Source: Desulfobacula sp.
GTDB lineage: Bacteria; Desulfobacterota; Desulfobacteria; Desulfobacterales; Desulfobacteraceae
Assembly: GCA_023144585.1 (NCBI GenBank)
Contig: JAGLFI010000068.1
Location: 1-6,399 of the forward strand
Direction of reading: 5' to 3'
Length of the DNA: 6,399 nucleotides
Under the pieces are notes generated by a model. The model searched no databases and was not told the DNA's origin. It worked only from the letters and a program-made list of their open reading frames with translations. The translations under genes were made by a program, and so were the position numbers. How positions within the stretch are numbered: the stretch's first letter is position 1; the number at the start of each line of letters is the position of its first letter. Shown here piece after piece: positions 1 through 5,672 of the stretch.

Positions 1-354
1 CTTGAAAATGCATACCCAAGGGCAGTATCTGATCAGGGGAATGTAAAGGCAAAACAGATCATGAATCAAATTTTTAAGGTCTGTAACGCTTCATGGCGGG
101 GGATCGGGGAAATCCCTTCAAGTGGCATGGAATTGAAAAAAGAGTATCAAAAGTTTGATGCCGCCATAAAATTTGGGATGGATATGCCCGATACACCAGA
201 ACCAAAAGGCTGTGCCTGCGGGGAAATCCTCATGGGCTTGAAAACACCGGAAGAATGCGTTCTTTATAAGAAAAAATGCACTCCCATGACTTCTGTTGGG
301 CCTTGTATGGTCTCAAGTGAGGGGGCATGTGCAGCATTCTACAGATATAGTTAG
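1..354 (+). CDS. hypD: HypD, hydrogenase Fe-cofactor assembly protein (3' part only)
   Basis: HypD is the cytoplasmic [4Fe-4S] scaffold that, with HypC, carries the Fe(CN)2CO unit while HypE and HypF supply cyanide. The reading frame is open from base 1, so the gene starts outside the window and only the last 117 residues are seen. They show the typical HypD C-terminal region: W-R-G-I-G-E-I-P-x-S-G-M, then G-C-A-C-G-E-I-L-x-G-L-K-T-P-E-E-C, and the ending G-P-C-M-V-S-S-E-G-A-C-A-A-F-Y-R-Y. This region is rich in conserved cysteines, including those expected to hold the iron-sulfur cluster. An ATG at 61 is internal and not the start. hypE follows on the same strand after 160 nt, an unusually loose spacing for hyp genes. 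Identification is firm; only the N-terminal part is missing because of the window edge. Confidence 0.95.
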   Translation, partial: LENAYPRAVSDQGNVKAKQIMNQIFKVCNASWRGIGEIPSSGMELKKEYQKFDAAIKFGMDMPDTPEPKGCACGEILMGLKTPEECVLYKKKCTPMTSVGPCMVSSEGACAAFYRYS

Positions 355-396
355 TGTGCGAAAACCGCTAATTTTTACGATTACTGCGTTGGGCTC

Positions 397-475
397 AAAT
401 TTTAATCTTCGAAATACTTAATGTATTCCTCCGGTTAAAATTTTCACCCGCCTTGTACTCGAAAAAATTTTCAGG
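397..475 (+). repeat. Intergenic inverted-repeat element between hypD and hypE
   Basis: An imperfect hairpin spans 397-443. The outer arms AAATTTTAA (397-405) and TTAAAATTT (435-443) pair perfectly, and inner arms AATAC (413-417) and GTATT (423-427) close a five-base TTAAT loop. The word AAAATTTTCA in the right arm (437-446) recurs as a direct copy at 466-475. The stretch has no credible ORF and no GC-rich stem followed by a T run, so it does not look like an ordinary intrinsic terminator. It resembles the short structured intergenic repeats found in Desulfobacterales genomes; that is recollection and inference, since only one copy is in view. Confidence 0.45.
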
Positions 476-514
476 TTTTCGGTCAGACACAAGTTAGACA
501 AAAAAGGAAAAAAA

Positions 515-1525
515 ATGACTGAAGAAATAATATTATTAGACCATGGTTCCGGGGGAAAAGTCTCCCATTCAATGTTTTCCGATATGATCCTGCCCTTGTT
601 TGAAAATCCTGAATTATCAAAACAGGATGACGGGGCAACCCTGGATGTTGACGGCACAAAACTTGCTTTTTCAACAGACTCTTATGTGGTAGACCCTATT
701 TTCTTTCCCGGCGGGAATATAGGAGATCTCGCTGTAAACGGGACTATCAATGATATCTCCATGTGCGGTGCCATGCCTGAATGCATCAGCGTGGGTTTGA
801 TCTTAGAAGAAGGACTGCCCATAAAAGAGTTCAAGCTCATCCTTGAAACCATGGCAGCTGCTGCTAAAAAAGCCGGGGTCAAGATTGTAACCGGTGATAC
901 CAAGGTCGTTCCAAAGGGAAAGGCTGACAAGATATTTATCAACACTTCCGGTATCGGTATCATCCCCCCTAATGTCAACGTGTCCGGCAGTAATGCAAAA
1001 CCCGGGGATAAAATCATTATCAGCGGTACGATTGCAGATCACGGGATTACAGTCTTAAGTTCAAGGGAAGGTCTGAAATTTGATTCTGATATCAAAACCG
1101 ATTCAGCCCCGTTAAACAAGATGGTGCAGTCCATCGTCCAGTCTGACTGTGATATTCATGTGCTGCGGGATCCCACAAGGGGGGGGCTTGGAACCACCTT
1201 AAACGAAATTGCTTCACAATCCCGGGTGGGGATGAAAATAGATGAGCAGTCGCTGCCAATCAGGGGACCTGTCCAGGGGATCTGTGAACTTTTGGGGTTT
1301 GATCCTTTATATATTGCCAATGAAGGCAAATTGATCACCTTTGTGCCGCAAAAGGATGCCCAGAAAGTACTTGAGATTATTCAGCAGGATGAGTTTGGTA
1401 AAGATGCCGTGATGATTGGTGAAGTAATAGAAAAAGATCCTGGCAAGGTCTTTTTGCAGACCGCTATTGGCGGGTTGAGAATCATTGATATGCTGTCAGG
1501 TGAACAGCTTCCAAGAATCTGTTAA
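515..1525 (+). CDS. hypE: HypE, carbamoyl-to-thiocyanate dehydratase for hydrogenase maturation
   Basis: HypE accepts a carbamoyl group from HypF on its C-terminal cysteine, dehydrates it with ATP to a thiocyanate, and passes the cyanide to the HypCD-bound iron. The 336-residue length is normal for the family. Visible signs are the N-terminal D-H-G-S-G-G-K segment (residues 9-15), the AIR-synthase-type stretch F-S-T-D-S-Y-V-V-D-P followed by G-N-I-G-D-L-A-V-N-G-T-x-N-D, the K-I-V-T-G-D-T-K motif, R-D-P-T-R-G-G-L-G, and the hallmark P-R-I-C terminus, where Cys336 is the catalytic acceptor. The ATG at 515 is preceded by AAGGA (504-508) six bases upstream. It lies 160 nt after hypD on the same strand and probably shares its transcript. 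It converges on the hys locus, whose product it helps mature. Confidence 0.97.
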   Translation: MTEEIILLDHGSGGKVSHSMFSDMILPLFENPELSKQDDGATLDVDGTKLAFSTDSYVVDPIFFPGGNIGDLAVNGTINDISMCGAMPECISVGLILEEGLPIKEFKLILETMAAAAKKAGVKIVTGDTKVVPKGKADKIFINTSGIGIIPPNVNVSGSNAKPGDKIIISGTIADHGITVLSSREGLKFDSDIKTDSAPLNKMVQSIVQSDCDIHVLRDPTRGGLGTTLNEIASQSRVGMKIDEQSLPIRGPVQGICELLGFDPLYIANEGKLITFVPQKDAQKVLEIIQQDEFGKDAVMIGEVIEKDPGKVFLQTAIGGLRIIDMLSGEQLPRIC

Positions 1526-1575
1526 ATTTAATCGCCAGTTGCCTTCTTTTACAATAATTAGTTCCCTATGGCCGT

Positions 1576-1670
1576 GTCACTCCCCATGCGGGAGTGTGGA
1601 TTGATCAATGATTGAGTCTTTGCCAAAGATAGCCTTGTGTCACTCCTCATGCAGGAATTATGATCATTGG
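1576..1670 (+). CRISPR. Possible remnant of a type I-C-like CRISPR array (two repeats, one spacer)
   Basis: The first unit (1576-1607) begins GTCACTCCC and continues through a perfect 7-bp stem (1578-1584 with 1590-1596, loop CATGC) into GTGGATTGA. This is the general form of type I-C repeats (GTCGC, stem, GTGGATTGAAAY). A second unit starts 63 nt later at 1639. It matches the first at 16 of its first 18 positions and then diverges, as the terminal repeat of an array often does. One difference is compensatory: the C1584-G1590 pair becomes T1647-A1653. The intervening 31 bases would be the spacer, slightly short for type I-C. There are no cas genes and no further units on either side. It could instead be a dispersed hairpin repeat that happens to look like CRISPR. 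Confidence 0.4.
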
Positions 1671-1692
1671 GAAAACTTCAATCGCCAGTGCA

Positions 1693-1875
1693 GGTGTGGC
1701 TTGCCTTGCAACGACCGGATTGTCTGCGATTTTTGTAAAAGTTCGAGGGCCTGGAATGTTAAAACGGCGGACTGTTTGAGGACATGCCTGCCCGCAGTTT
1801 CCGCCGTTAAATGGAAGGCCCGTTAGCACTTTTAAAAATCGTTCAGGCACTAGGAAGTGTAAGGTGAGCCACGCC
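1693..1875 (+). repeat. Large 183-nt imperfect inverted repeat (structured RNA, REP/MITE-like element or terminator)
   Basis: Four nested paired blocks are visible. Outer arms 1693-1710 and 1858-1875 pair over 18 positions, 14 Watson-Crick and 4 G-U if read as + strand RNA. Next come CGATTTTT (1727-1734) with AAAAATCG (1834-1841), and AAAAGT (1737-1742) with ACTTTT (1828-1833). Then GGGCC (1747-1751) pairs with GGCCC (1817-1821), and AACGGCGGA (1763-1771) with TCCGCCGTT (1800-1808). The first internal loop is symmetric, 16 bases on each side. The right end lies 13 bases beyond the stop of the hysD-like gene. I know of similar GGCGGA/TCCGCC palindromes in intergenic DNA of Desulfobacterales, but cannot show a second copy here. 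Confidence 0.6.
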
Positions 1876-1888
1876 GGAACGGGTATTG

Positions 1889-2356
1889 TTATTTTAAAAG
1901 TGTCGCAATATGTTTTTTTGCCACTTTCATAAAAGAGGGAAACGCCTTGACAAGGGCAGGGGTCATTTCAGTTCCCCAGTTGATTTTGTCAGGTTCAATG
2001 CCAACCACTTTTAGCGTGGGTCTGTGCCCTCTCATCTGTGCCATTTTAAGAGAGTCCAGAAGATCAACATCATGGAGTGACAACATCTGCTTTTCATTCT
2101 GGATCAGATCGTTCTCATCAAGGCTGTAGATGGTTCCAGACTCATGTCCGGCCCTGACAATATCTAAAACCAGAAGGTGTTCATATTCTTCAAATAGATA
2201 AAATATGTCCTGGGTAAAGGTTCCCCCATCGATGAAATCAACCACGGCTTCATCATAATTTTCTTTTTCTTCCCAGAATTCGTGGATGGCATGAATTCCG
2301 GCACCTTCATCCATCATAAGGATATTGCCCACACCCAAAACTAATAATTTTTTCAT
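1889..2356 (-). CDS. hysD: [NiFe]/[NiFeSe] hydrogenase maturation endopeptidase (HybD/HyaD family)
   Basis: This nickel-sensing protease removes the short C-terminal tail of a hydrogenase large subunit once nickel is inserted, letting the active site close. The 155-residue length fits family M52. The N-terminus K-L-L-V-L-G-V-G-N is the family signature. The three residues that bind nickel in E. coli HybD have clear equivalents: Glu17 in M-D-E-G-A-G, Asp65 in V-L-D-I-V-R-A-G, and His95 in S-L-H-D-V-D. It lies 93 nt downstream of hysA on the same strand, so HysA is the expected substrate. Between them is an intrinsic terminator, and the Shine-Dalgarno site is weak (GGA about 12 nt before the ATG), so expression should be well below hysBA. 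The family is certain; the symbol hysD rests on context. Confidence 0.9.
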   Translation of the reverse strand: MKKLLVLGVGNILMMDEGAGIHAIHEFWEEKENYDEAVVDFIDGGTFTQDIFYLFEEYEHLLVLDIVRAGHESGTIYSLDENDLIQNEKQMLSLHDVDLLDSLKMAQMRGHRPTLKVVGIEPDKINWGTEMTPALVKAFPSFMKVAKKHIATLLK

Positions 2357-2392
2357 TTGGCTAAAATTTCCATCAACTCAAAATTAAAAACA

Positions 2393-2424
2393 TAAGAGGG
2401 GATGAAAAATATCATCCCCTCTTA
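2393..2424 (-). terminator. Intrinsic terminator between hysA and hysD-like gene
   Basis: A perfect 13-bp stem (2393-2405 with 2412-2424) containing the GGGGATGA/TCATCCCC core encloses a six-base loop. Read on the - strand it is followed by TGTTTTTAATTTT, the expected U-rich tract. It begins about 25 nt after the hysA stop codon. It would end most hysBA transcripts and allow limited read-through into the protease gene. Confidence 0.85.
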
Positions 2425-2449
2425 ATCATTAAGTAAAAATCAATTTAAA

Positions 2450-3961
2450 TTATAAAGGAATTTCCACTTTAATTTTTCTACCAGTGTCTGCGTCCAGCAC
2501 GTGGACGGCACAACCCAGTCAGGGGTCGAAGGAGCGGATTAGACGCCCCACATTCACCGGGTTTTCAGGATCGGGAACCGGAACACCGATCAGTGCCTGT
2601 TCCATTGGTCCTCTCTGGTCCATGTCATCCATTGGGTTGGCATTCCAGATAGTTGCCGAAGTGATCTGGTAATTGGCAATTTTTTGATCTTTAATATTAA
2701 TGTAGTGAAGAAGACAACCACGAGGCGCTTCTGTAAGCCCAAGACCTTCTGCTGAATCAGGAATGGGTGCAGGAACAAAAGTTTCTTTGCCGGGCTGTGC
2801 TTCTGAAAGCCATTGTTCAACAGCATCGGCAACCATGGCAGTTTCTTCTGCTCTGGCAACGTGTCTGCCAAGGATAGAGAAAGCAGCATCACCGATATCA
2901 CGGAATTTTTTAACACCCAGTTTTTCCTGTCCGAGTTTAGATATTTCAGGATTGGTAACCCACATTCTTGCAAGCGGACCTGCTTCATGGGGTTTGCCGT
3001 TATATCTCGGTGACTTGATAAAACTGTATGCATCTGTTTTATAAGGATCAGGAATAGTTCTTCCCTGGGTGGGATTCAAACCAGTTGTGGAATCATCAAA
3101 AAATGAATATTTCACAAATTCTTTGATGAAGGCCGGATCAACCGGGTAATCTTTACCATCTGTGAAAACACCTCTTTTCAGAAGGGTATTGCCCGCATCA
3201 TCCATTGGGAATACACCCCATGCAACACAGTTTTGATAGCCACCGCCTGTTTTTAAAAGATCTCCATAGGGACCTGCAAGCAGGTAAACTAAGGGAACAT
3301 ATTTTTCCAGGATAAACTTTTTGACTATTTTGAACCGTTCTGCATAGGCATTTAAAGCTTCTCTGGTTGGGATTTCTGTAGTTCCACCCACAACAATACC
3401 CTGAACATGCGGCATTTTACCGCCAAGAAGGGCTACCATCTCGTGACAGATTTTTCTCATGTCAAGGGCTTCAATATACTGACCGACAGCAACATCATTG
3501 ATGTCTTTTGGAACACGGACATCATTTTTTGCATATCTTGGAATAAACGGTGCAACATCAGGGCCATTGACATAATCAAGTGCAGCAAGATGATAGAAAT
3601 GAAGAATATGGGATTGAAGGAAATTGGCGCCCAAAATCAGGTTTCTTGCAATTCGACCGTTTTTGGTCAGTTTAACATTAAATGCATCATCCAGTGCCAT
3701 TGCAGATGCAGTGGCATGAGCTGTCGGGCATACGCCGCAGATTCTCTGGGTAATCTGGGAAGCATCCCTTGGGTCTCTGCCGATCAATATTTGTTCAAAT
3801 CCACGGTACATGCCGCCAAATACTCTGGCATCAGCAACAACACCGTTCTTTATTTCAACTTCTACTTTAAGGTGCCCCTCAATCCTGGTTACAGGATCAA
3901 TGGCAACCTTAATTTTTTTCCCGGCCGCGACCGGGGCAGCTTGTGGTTTACAGCCTGCCAT
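2450..3961 (-). CDS. hysA: [NiFeSe] hydrogenase large subunit, selenocysteine-containing
   Basis: This is the catalytic subunit of periplasmic [NiFeSe] hydrogenase, holding the Ni-Fe site for H2 oxidation or production. The first 480 codons end in R-S-F-D-P and are followed by TGA (2519-2521). In frame, the next 22 codons continue L-G-C-A-V-H-V-L-D-A and end at TAA (2450-2452). The TGA thus falls exactly where the first cysteine of D-P-C-x-x-C-x-x-H should be, giving Sec481 and Cys484 as active-site ligands. The N-terminal ligands are in R-I-C-G-V-C (Cys75, Cys78), and R-I-E-G-H lies at 26-30. Total length is 503 residues. Maturation should cleave after His487, removing 16 residues. The ATG follows AAGGAG (3970-3975) by eight bases and lies 41 nt after hysB. 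There is no signal peptide, but the protein begins M-A-G-C, a possible lipidation site. A gene call stopping at TGA would lose the active-site ligands. Confidence 0.97.
2489..2510 (-). promoter_or_regulatory. Candidate bacterial SECIS element for hysA UGA
   Basis: In the hysA mRNA, 5 bp GTCCA/TGGAC close a CGUGC loop. A further 3 bp TGC/GCA are added below with a single bulged C (2507). The apical loop starts 17 nt after the UGA and has a G at its second position. Both features agree with the general bacterial SECIS model for SelB-directed selenocysteine insertion. The bulged base is C rather than the U seen in E. coli fdhF. The hairpin lies inside coding sequence and is also constrained by the protein. 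Confidence 0.6.
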
Positions 3962-4002
3962 AATAAAATCTCCTTAAGGTTTAAAAAGTTTTTGGATAGT
4001 TG

Positions 4003-4959
4003 TTATGCTGGTTCATAAAAAGGTGATGTTGCATCCGGGAACCCCGGTTCAACACATCCTATGCAGACCGCATTGTCCACACACCAGTTCATGCCGCTGT
4101 TCCATTTGCGCTTGTAACAGTCAGCATATGTATCCGGACCTTTACAACCAAGATCCATACGGCAGCCTTTTGGATCTGAGAGTTTTTCAGACATTTCACC
4201 GGCATCATATTCATCCAGACGCGGGCAGTTATCATGGATATTCTCGCCAAAGAAGACAGTCGGACGTCCATCATCATCTAACTCAGGAATGCCTTTTGTG
4301 AGCAGGTGAGCAATTGATCCGACAATCCAGTCAGGATGGGGAGGACAACCGGGAATGTTGACAACCGGGGTTTTAATTCCATAAGTTTTAAAGAACTCCA
4401 TAACACCTGTTGCACCGGTTTCATTACCTTCAGCAGCTGGAATTCCACCATAAGCAGCACAGGTTCCTACAGCAAGAACGCTTCCTGCTTTTGCGCCAAG
4501 ATCTTTAACCATGTCAACCATAGTGATTTCTTTGTGATTAAGCTCTCCAACGATGCAGTATTTTCCATCTGCAGCCATTGGAATGGCGCCTTCAACTGCC
4601 AGAGAAAATTTTCCCTTGTACTTTTCTGCAATATGGTAAAGATTTTCCAAAGCAGTTGCACCTTCACTTGCCATCACTGTGGGATGGAACTGAAGGCTGA
4701 TAACCTTGAGAAGTACATCCAGAATGGAAGGATCAACACTGTTCAAAAGGGACACTGAACAACCAGTGCAACCTTGCCCCTGGATCCAGAGAACCGGATG
4801 GGTTTCAAGAGCTTTTTCCAATGCGGAAACAAGTACTGGATTGAACATTTGAGAAATACCGATTCCAGCAGCTGTCCCAGTAACGGTTTTCAAAAAGTTT
4901 CTTCTGGAAACTCCTGTTTTCTTTTGTTGCTCATTAAGCAACTTTTGTTCGTCTTTCAC
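4003..4959 (-). CDS. hysB: [NiFeSe] hydrogenase small subunit with Tat signal
   Basis: This is the electron-transfer subunit that passes electrons from the HysA active site through three Fe-S clusters to periplasmic cytochromes. Numbering is from the chosen GTG at 4959 (318 residues). A twin-arginine signal S-R-R-N-F-L-K lies at 18-24, followed by a hydrophobic segment, so the folded HysAB dimer should be exported by Tat. Cluster ligands are apparent. Proximal: Cys64 and Cys67 (C-T-G-C-S), Cys167 and Cys205. Distal: His242, Cys245, Cys266, Cys272. Medial: Cys281, Cys293, Cys299, Cys302. Cys293 in N-W-C-V-D replaces the proline of standard [NiFe] enzymes, which predicts three [4Fe-4S] clusters as in known [NiFeSe] hydrogenases. 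A GTG at 4965 is also in frame but overlaps the Shine-Dalgarno site. It is the first gene of the hysBA unit. Confidence 0.96.
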   Translation of the reverse strand: MKDEQKLLNEQQKKTGVSRRNFLKTVTGTAAGIGISQMFNPVLVSALEKALETHPVLWIQGQGCTGCSVSLLNSVDPSILDVLLKVISLQFHPTVMASEGATALENLYHIAEKYKGKFSLAVEGAIPMAADGKYCIVGELNHKEITMVDMVKDLGAKAGSVLAVGTCAAYGGIPAAEGNETGATGVMEFFKTYGIKTPVVNIPGCPPHPDWIVGSIAHLLTKGIPELDDDGRPTVFFGENIHDNCPRLDEYDAGEMSEKLSDPKGCRMDLGCKGPDTYADCYKRKWNSGMNWCVDNAVCIGCVEPGFPDATSPFYEPA

Positions 4960-4964
4960 GGGCA

Positions 4965-4971
4965 CCTCCTT
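4965..4971 (-). promoter_or_regulatory. hysB ribosome binding site that fixes the start codon
   Basis: The - strand reads AAGGAGG followed by TGCCC and then GTG (4959-4957), a five-base spacing. The alternative in-frame GTG (4965-4963) uses the last G of this Shine-Dalgarno sequence and would leave no spacing. The downstream GTG is therefore the likely start, and the protein loses two residues compared with the longest frame. Confidence 0.8.
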
Positions 4972-5007
4972 GATGCTGTTAAAAGTCTAACACTCTTTTC
5001 ACGTTTT

Positions 5008-5035
5008 GCAGAAAGCCAATCTTTAATCTTTCCGC
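5008..5035 (-). other. Hairpin in the hysB 5' leader
   Basis: In the hysB mRNA, GCGGAAAG (5035-5028) can pair with CTTTCTGC (5015-5008) over eight positions including one G-U pair, around a 12-base loop. It sits between the predicted transcription start and the ribosome binding site. No U run follows, so it is not a terminator. It may only stabilise the leader. Confidence 0.3.
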
Positions 5036-5054
5036 CTTAAAATTTAGTTTAGTG

Positions 5055-5083
5055 AGTATATAAAGGGAAATATTGACTGTCAA
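5055..5083 (-). promoter_or_regulatory. Sigma70-type promoter for hysBA
   Basis: On the - strand a perfect -35 TTGACA (5083-5078) is separated by exactly 17 bases from TATACT (5060-5055), a five-of-six match to TATAAT. Transcription would start near 5048, giving a leader of about 89 nt before the hysB GTG. This is the best promoter match I found upstream of hysB. Its -35 box is overlapped by the palindrome at 5081-5095. Confidence 0.7.
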
Positions 5084-5095
5084 CACTAAGTGTTG
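5081..5095. promoter_or_regulatory. Perfect palindrome at hysBA -35 box, candidate operator
   Basis: CAACACTAAGTGTTG is a perfect dyad with 7-bp arms around a single central A. It shares three bases with the -35 hexamer of the predicted hysBA promoter and extends upstream of it. That position suits a dimeric regulator acting as repressor or class II-type activator. I do not recognise it as a Rex, FNR/CRP or NikR site, so the cognate regulator is unknown. Another AT-rich dyad, ACATAA-TTT-TTATGT, lies just upstream at 5104-5118. Confidence 0.55.
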
Positions 5096-5185
5096 AAAAT
5101 TTTACATAATTTTTATGTTTTTCTAGTAAATTTAGGTAATATCAAGGAATAAAATTGGGCCAAGATGATTAATTCGCACGGATCA

Positions 5186-5590
5186 TTATAGATCCAAAAA
5201 ATTTAAATCCGGGATCGGCATCAATTTTTTGTTCGGTCCCAGGCAGACAAGTTCCAGTGTACAGGTAACGGCCGGTTTTGCTGCATCCGGCCGCCAGGCT
5301 TCATGAAAAAAGATTACCCTGTAGTCCCCTTCTTTTTTCCATGTTGTTTTGATATCCAGAAGATCACCGAAAACAGCTCCGTCGTGGTAACCTAAACTGA
5401 TTTTATAAACGGCAAAGCCGATTTCCTGCTCATGCCACATGTCGGCAAGTGTGTCGATACCAATAATATCTTCTCTGGCCCGTTCAAAAAATTTTAAATA
5501 GTTTGCATGGTAGACAACCCCTGAATGGTCTGTATCTTCATAGTACACCCTGGCTGAAAAATGATGTGTTTGCCTGTCTGAATCATTCAT
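5186..5590 (-). CDS. YbgC/4HBT-family hotdog acyl-CoA thioesterase
   Basis: This is a 134-residue single-domain hotdog protein of the YbgC/4-hydroxybenzoyl-CoA thioesterase type, expected to hydrolyse acyl-CoA or acyl-ACP thioesters in the cytoplasm. Residues 14-31 contain the signature R-V-Y-Y-E-D-T-D-H-S-G-V-V-Y-H-A-N-Y. Asp21 matches the catalytic Asp18 of E. coli YbgC, and F-F-E-R-A-R-E follows on the active-site helix. Length is normal. The ATG is preceded by AGGA about nine bases upstream. It lies 82 nt downstream of the DUF190 gene on the same strand with no obvious terminator between, so it may be a distal member of the fluC unit, but nothing links the functions. E. coli ybgC sits in the tol-pal cluster; no tol-pal genes are seen here. 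The exact substrate cannot be read from the sequence. Confidence 0.88.
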   Translation of the reverse strand: MNDSDRQTHHFSARVYYEDTDHSGVVYHANYLKFFERAREDIIGIDTLADMWHEQEIGFAVYKISLGYHDGAVFGDLLDIKTTWKKEGDYRVIFFHEAWRPDAAKPAVTCTLELVCLGPNKKLMPIPDLNFLDL

Positions 5591-5672
5591 TATCTATGTC
5601 CTGTAAAGTTAGTCATTTGGAAGGCTTTTATAACGCTGACGCCAAATCATTTCAAGAGTTAATCAGAACGAA

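Larger units (their letters stand above)
1526..1888. other. Non-coding gap between convergent hypE and hysD-like genes
   Basis: This 363-base stretch holds no believable gene. Its two short ORFs, one per strand, lie across palindromic DNA and have no recognisable protein character. It contains a pair of CRISPR-like repeats (1576-1670) and a 183-nt imperfect inverted repeat (1693-1875), listed separately. The decamer AATCGCCAGT occurs at 1530-1539 and again at 1680-1689, roughly bracketing the CRISPR-like part. No classic GC stem plus T-run terminator is visible for either converging gene, so the large structured element may serve that role. Confidence 0.6.

Noticed and set aside
1578..1596. 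7-bp GC-rich hairpin as an intrinsic terminator for hypE
   Set aside because: It is followed by TGGATTGATC, not a T run, and is better explained as the stem of a CRISPR-like repeat.
1608..1826. Cysteine-rich 72-codon + strand ORF in the convergent gap
   Set aside because: Its second half runs through one arm and the centre of the large inverted repeat. The cysteines are scattered and I see no credible ribosome binding site; likely chance.
2519..2521. TGA as a true stop of a 480-residue large subunit
   Set aside because: The downstream frame supplies the invariant C-terminal ligand motif and a cleavable tail, and the small subunit is of [NiFeSe] type, so recoding explains the data much better.
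3407..4018. Long + strand ORF (203 codons) opposite hysA
   Set aside because: It lies wholly antisense to strongly conserved hysA sequence and shows no recognisable domain; it is a by-product of hysA codon use.
4336..4758. + strand ORF of 140 codons opposite hysB
   Set aside because: Antisense to the conserved cluster-binding region of hysB, with no family features.
4963..4965. Upstream GTG as hysB start
   Set aside because: It overlaps the AAGGAGG Shine-Dalgarno sequence, leaving no spacing, while the GTG at 4959 is ideally placed.
5180..5195. GGATC/GATCC inverted repeat at the thioesterase stop codon as a terminator
   Set aside because: Only 5 bp with no following T run on the coding strand; probably too weak.
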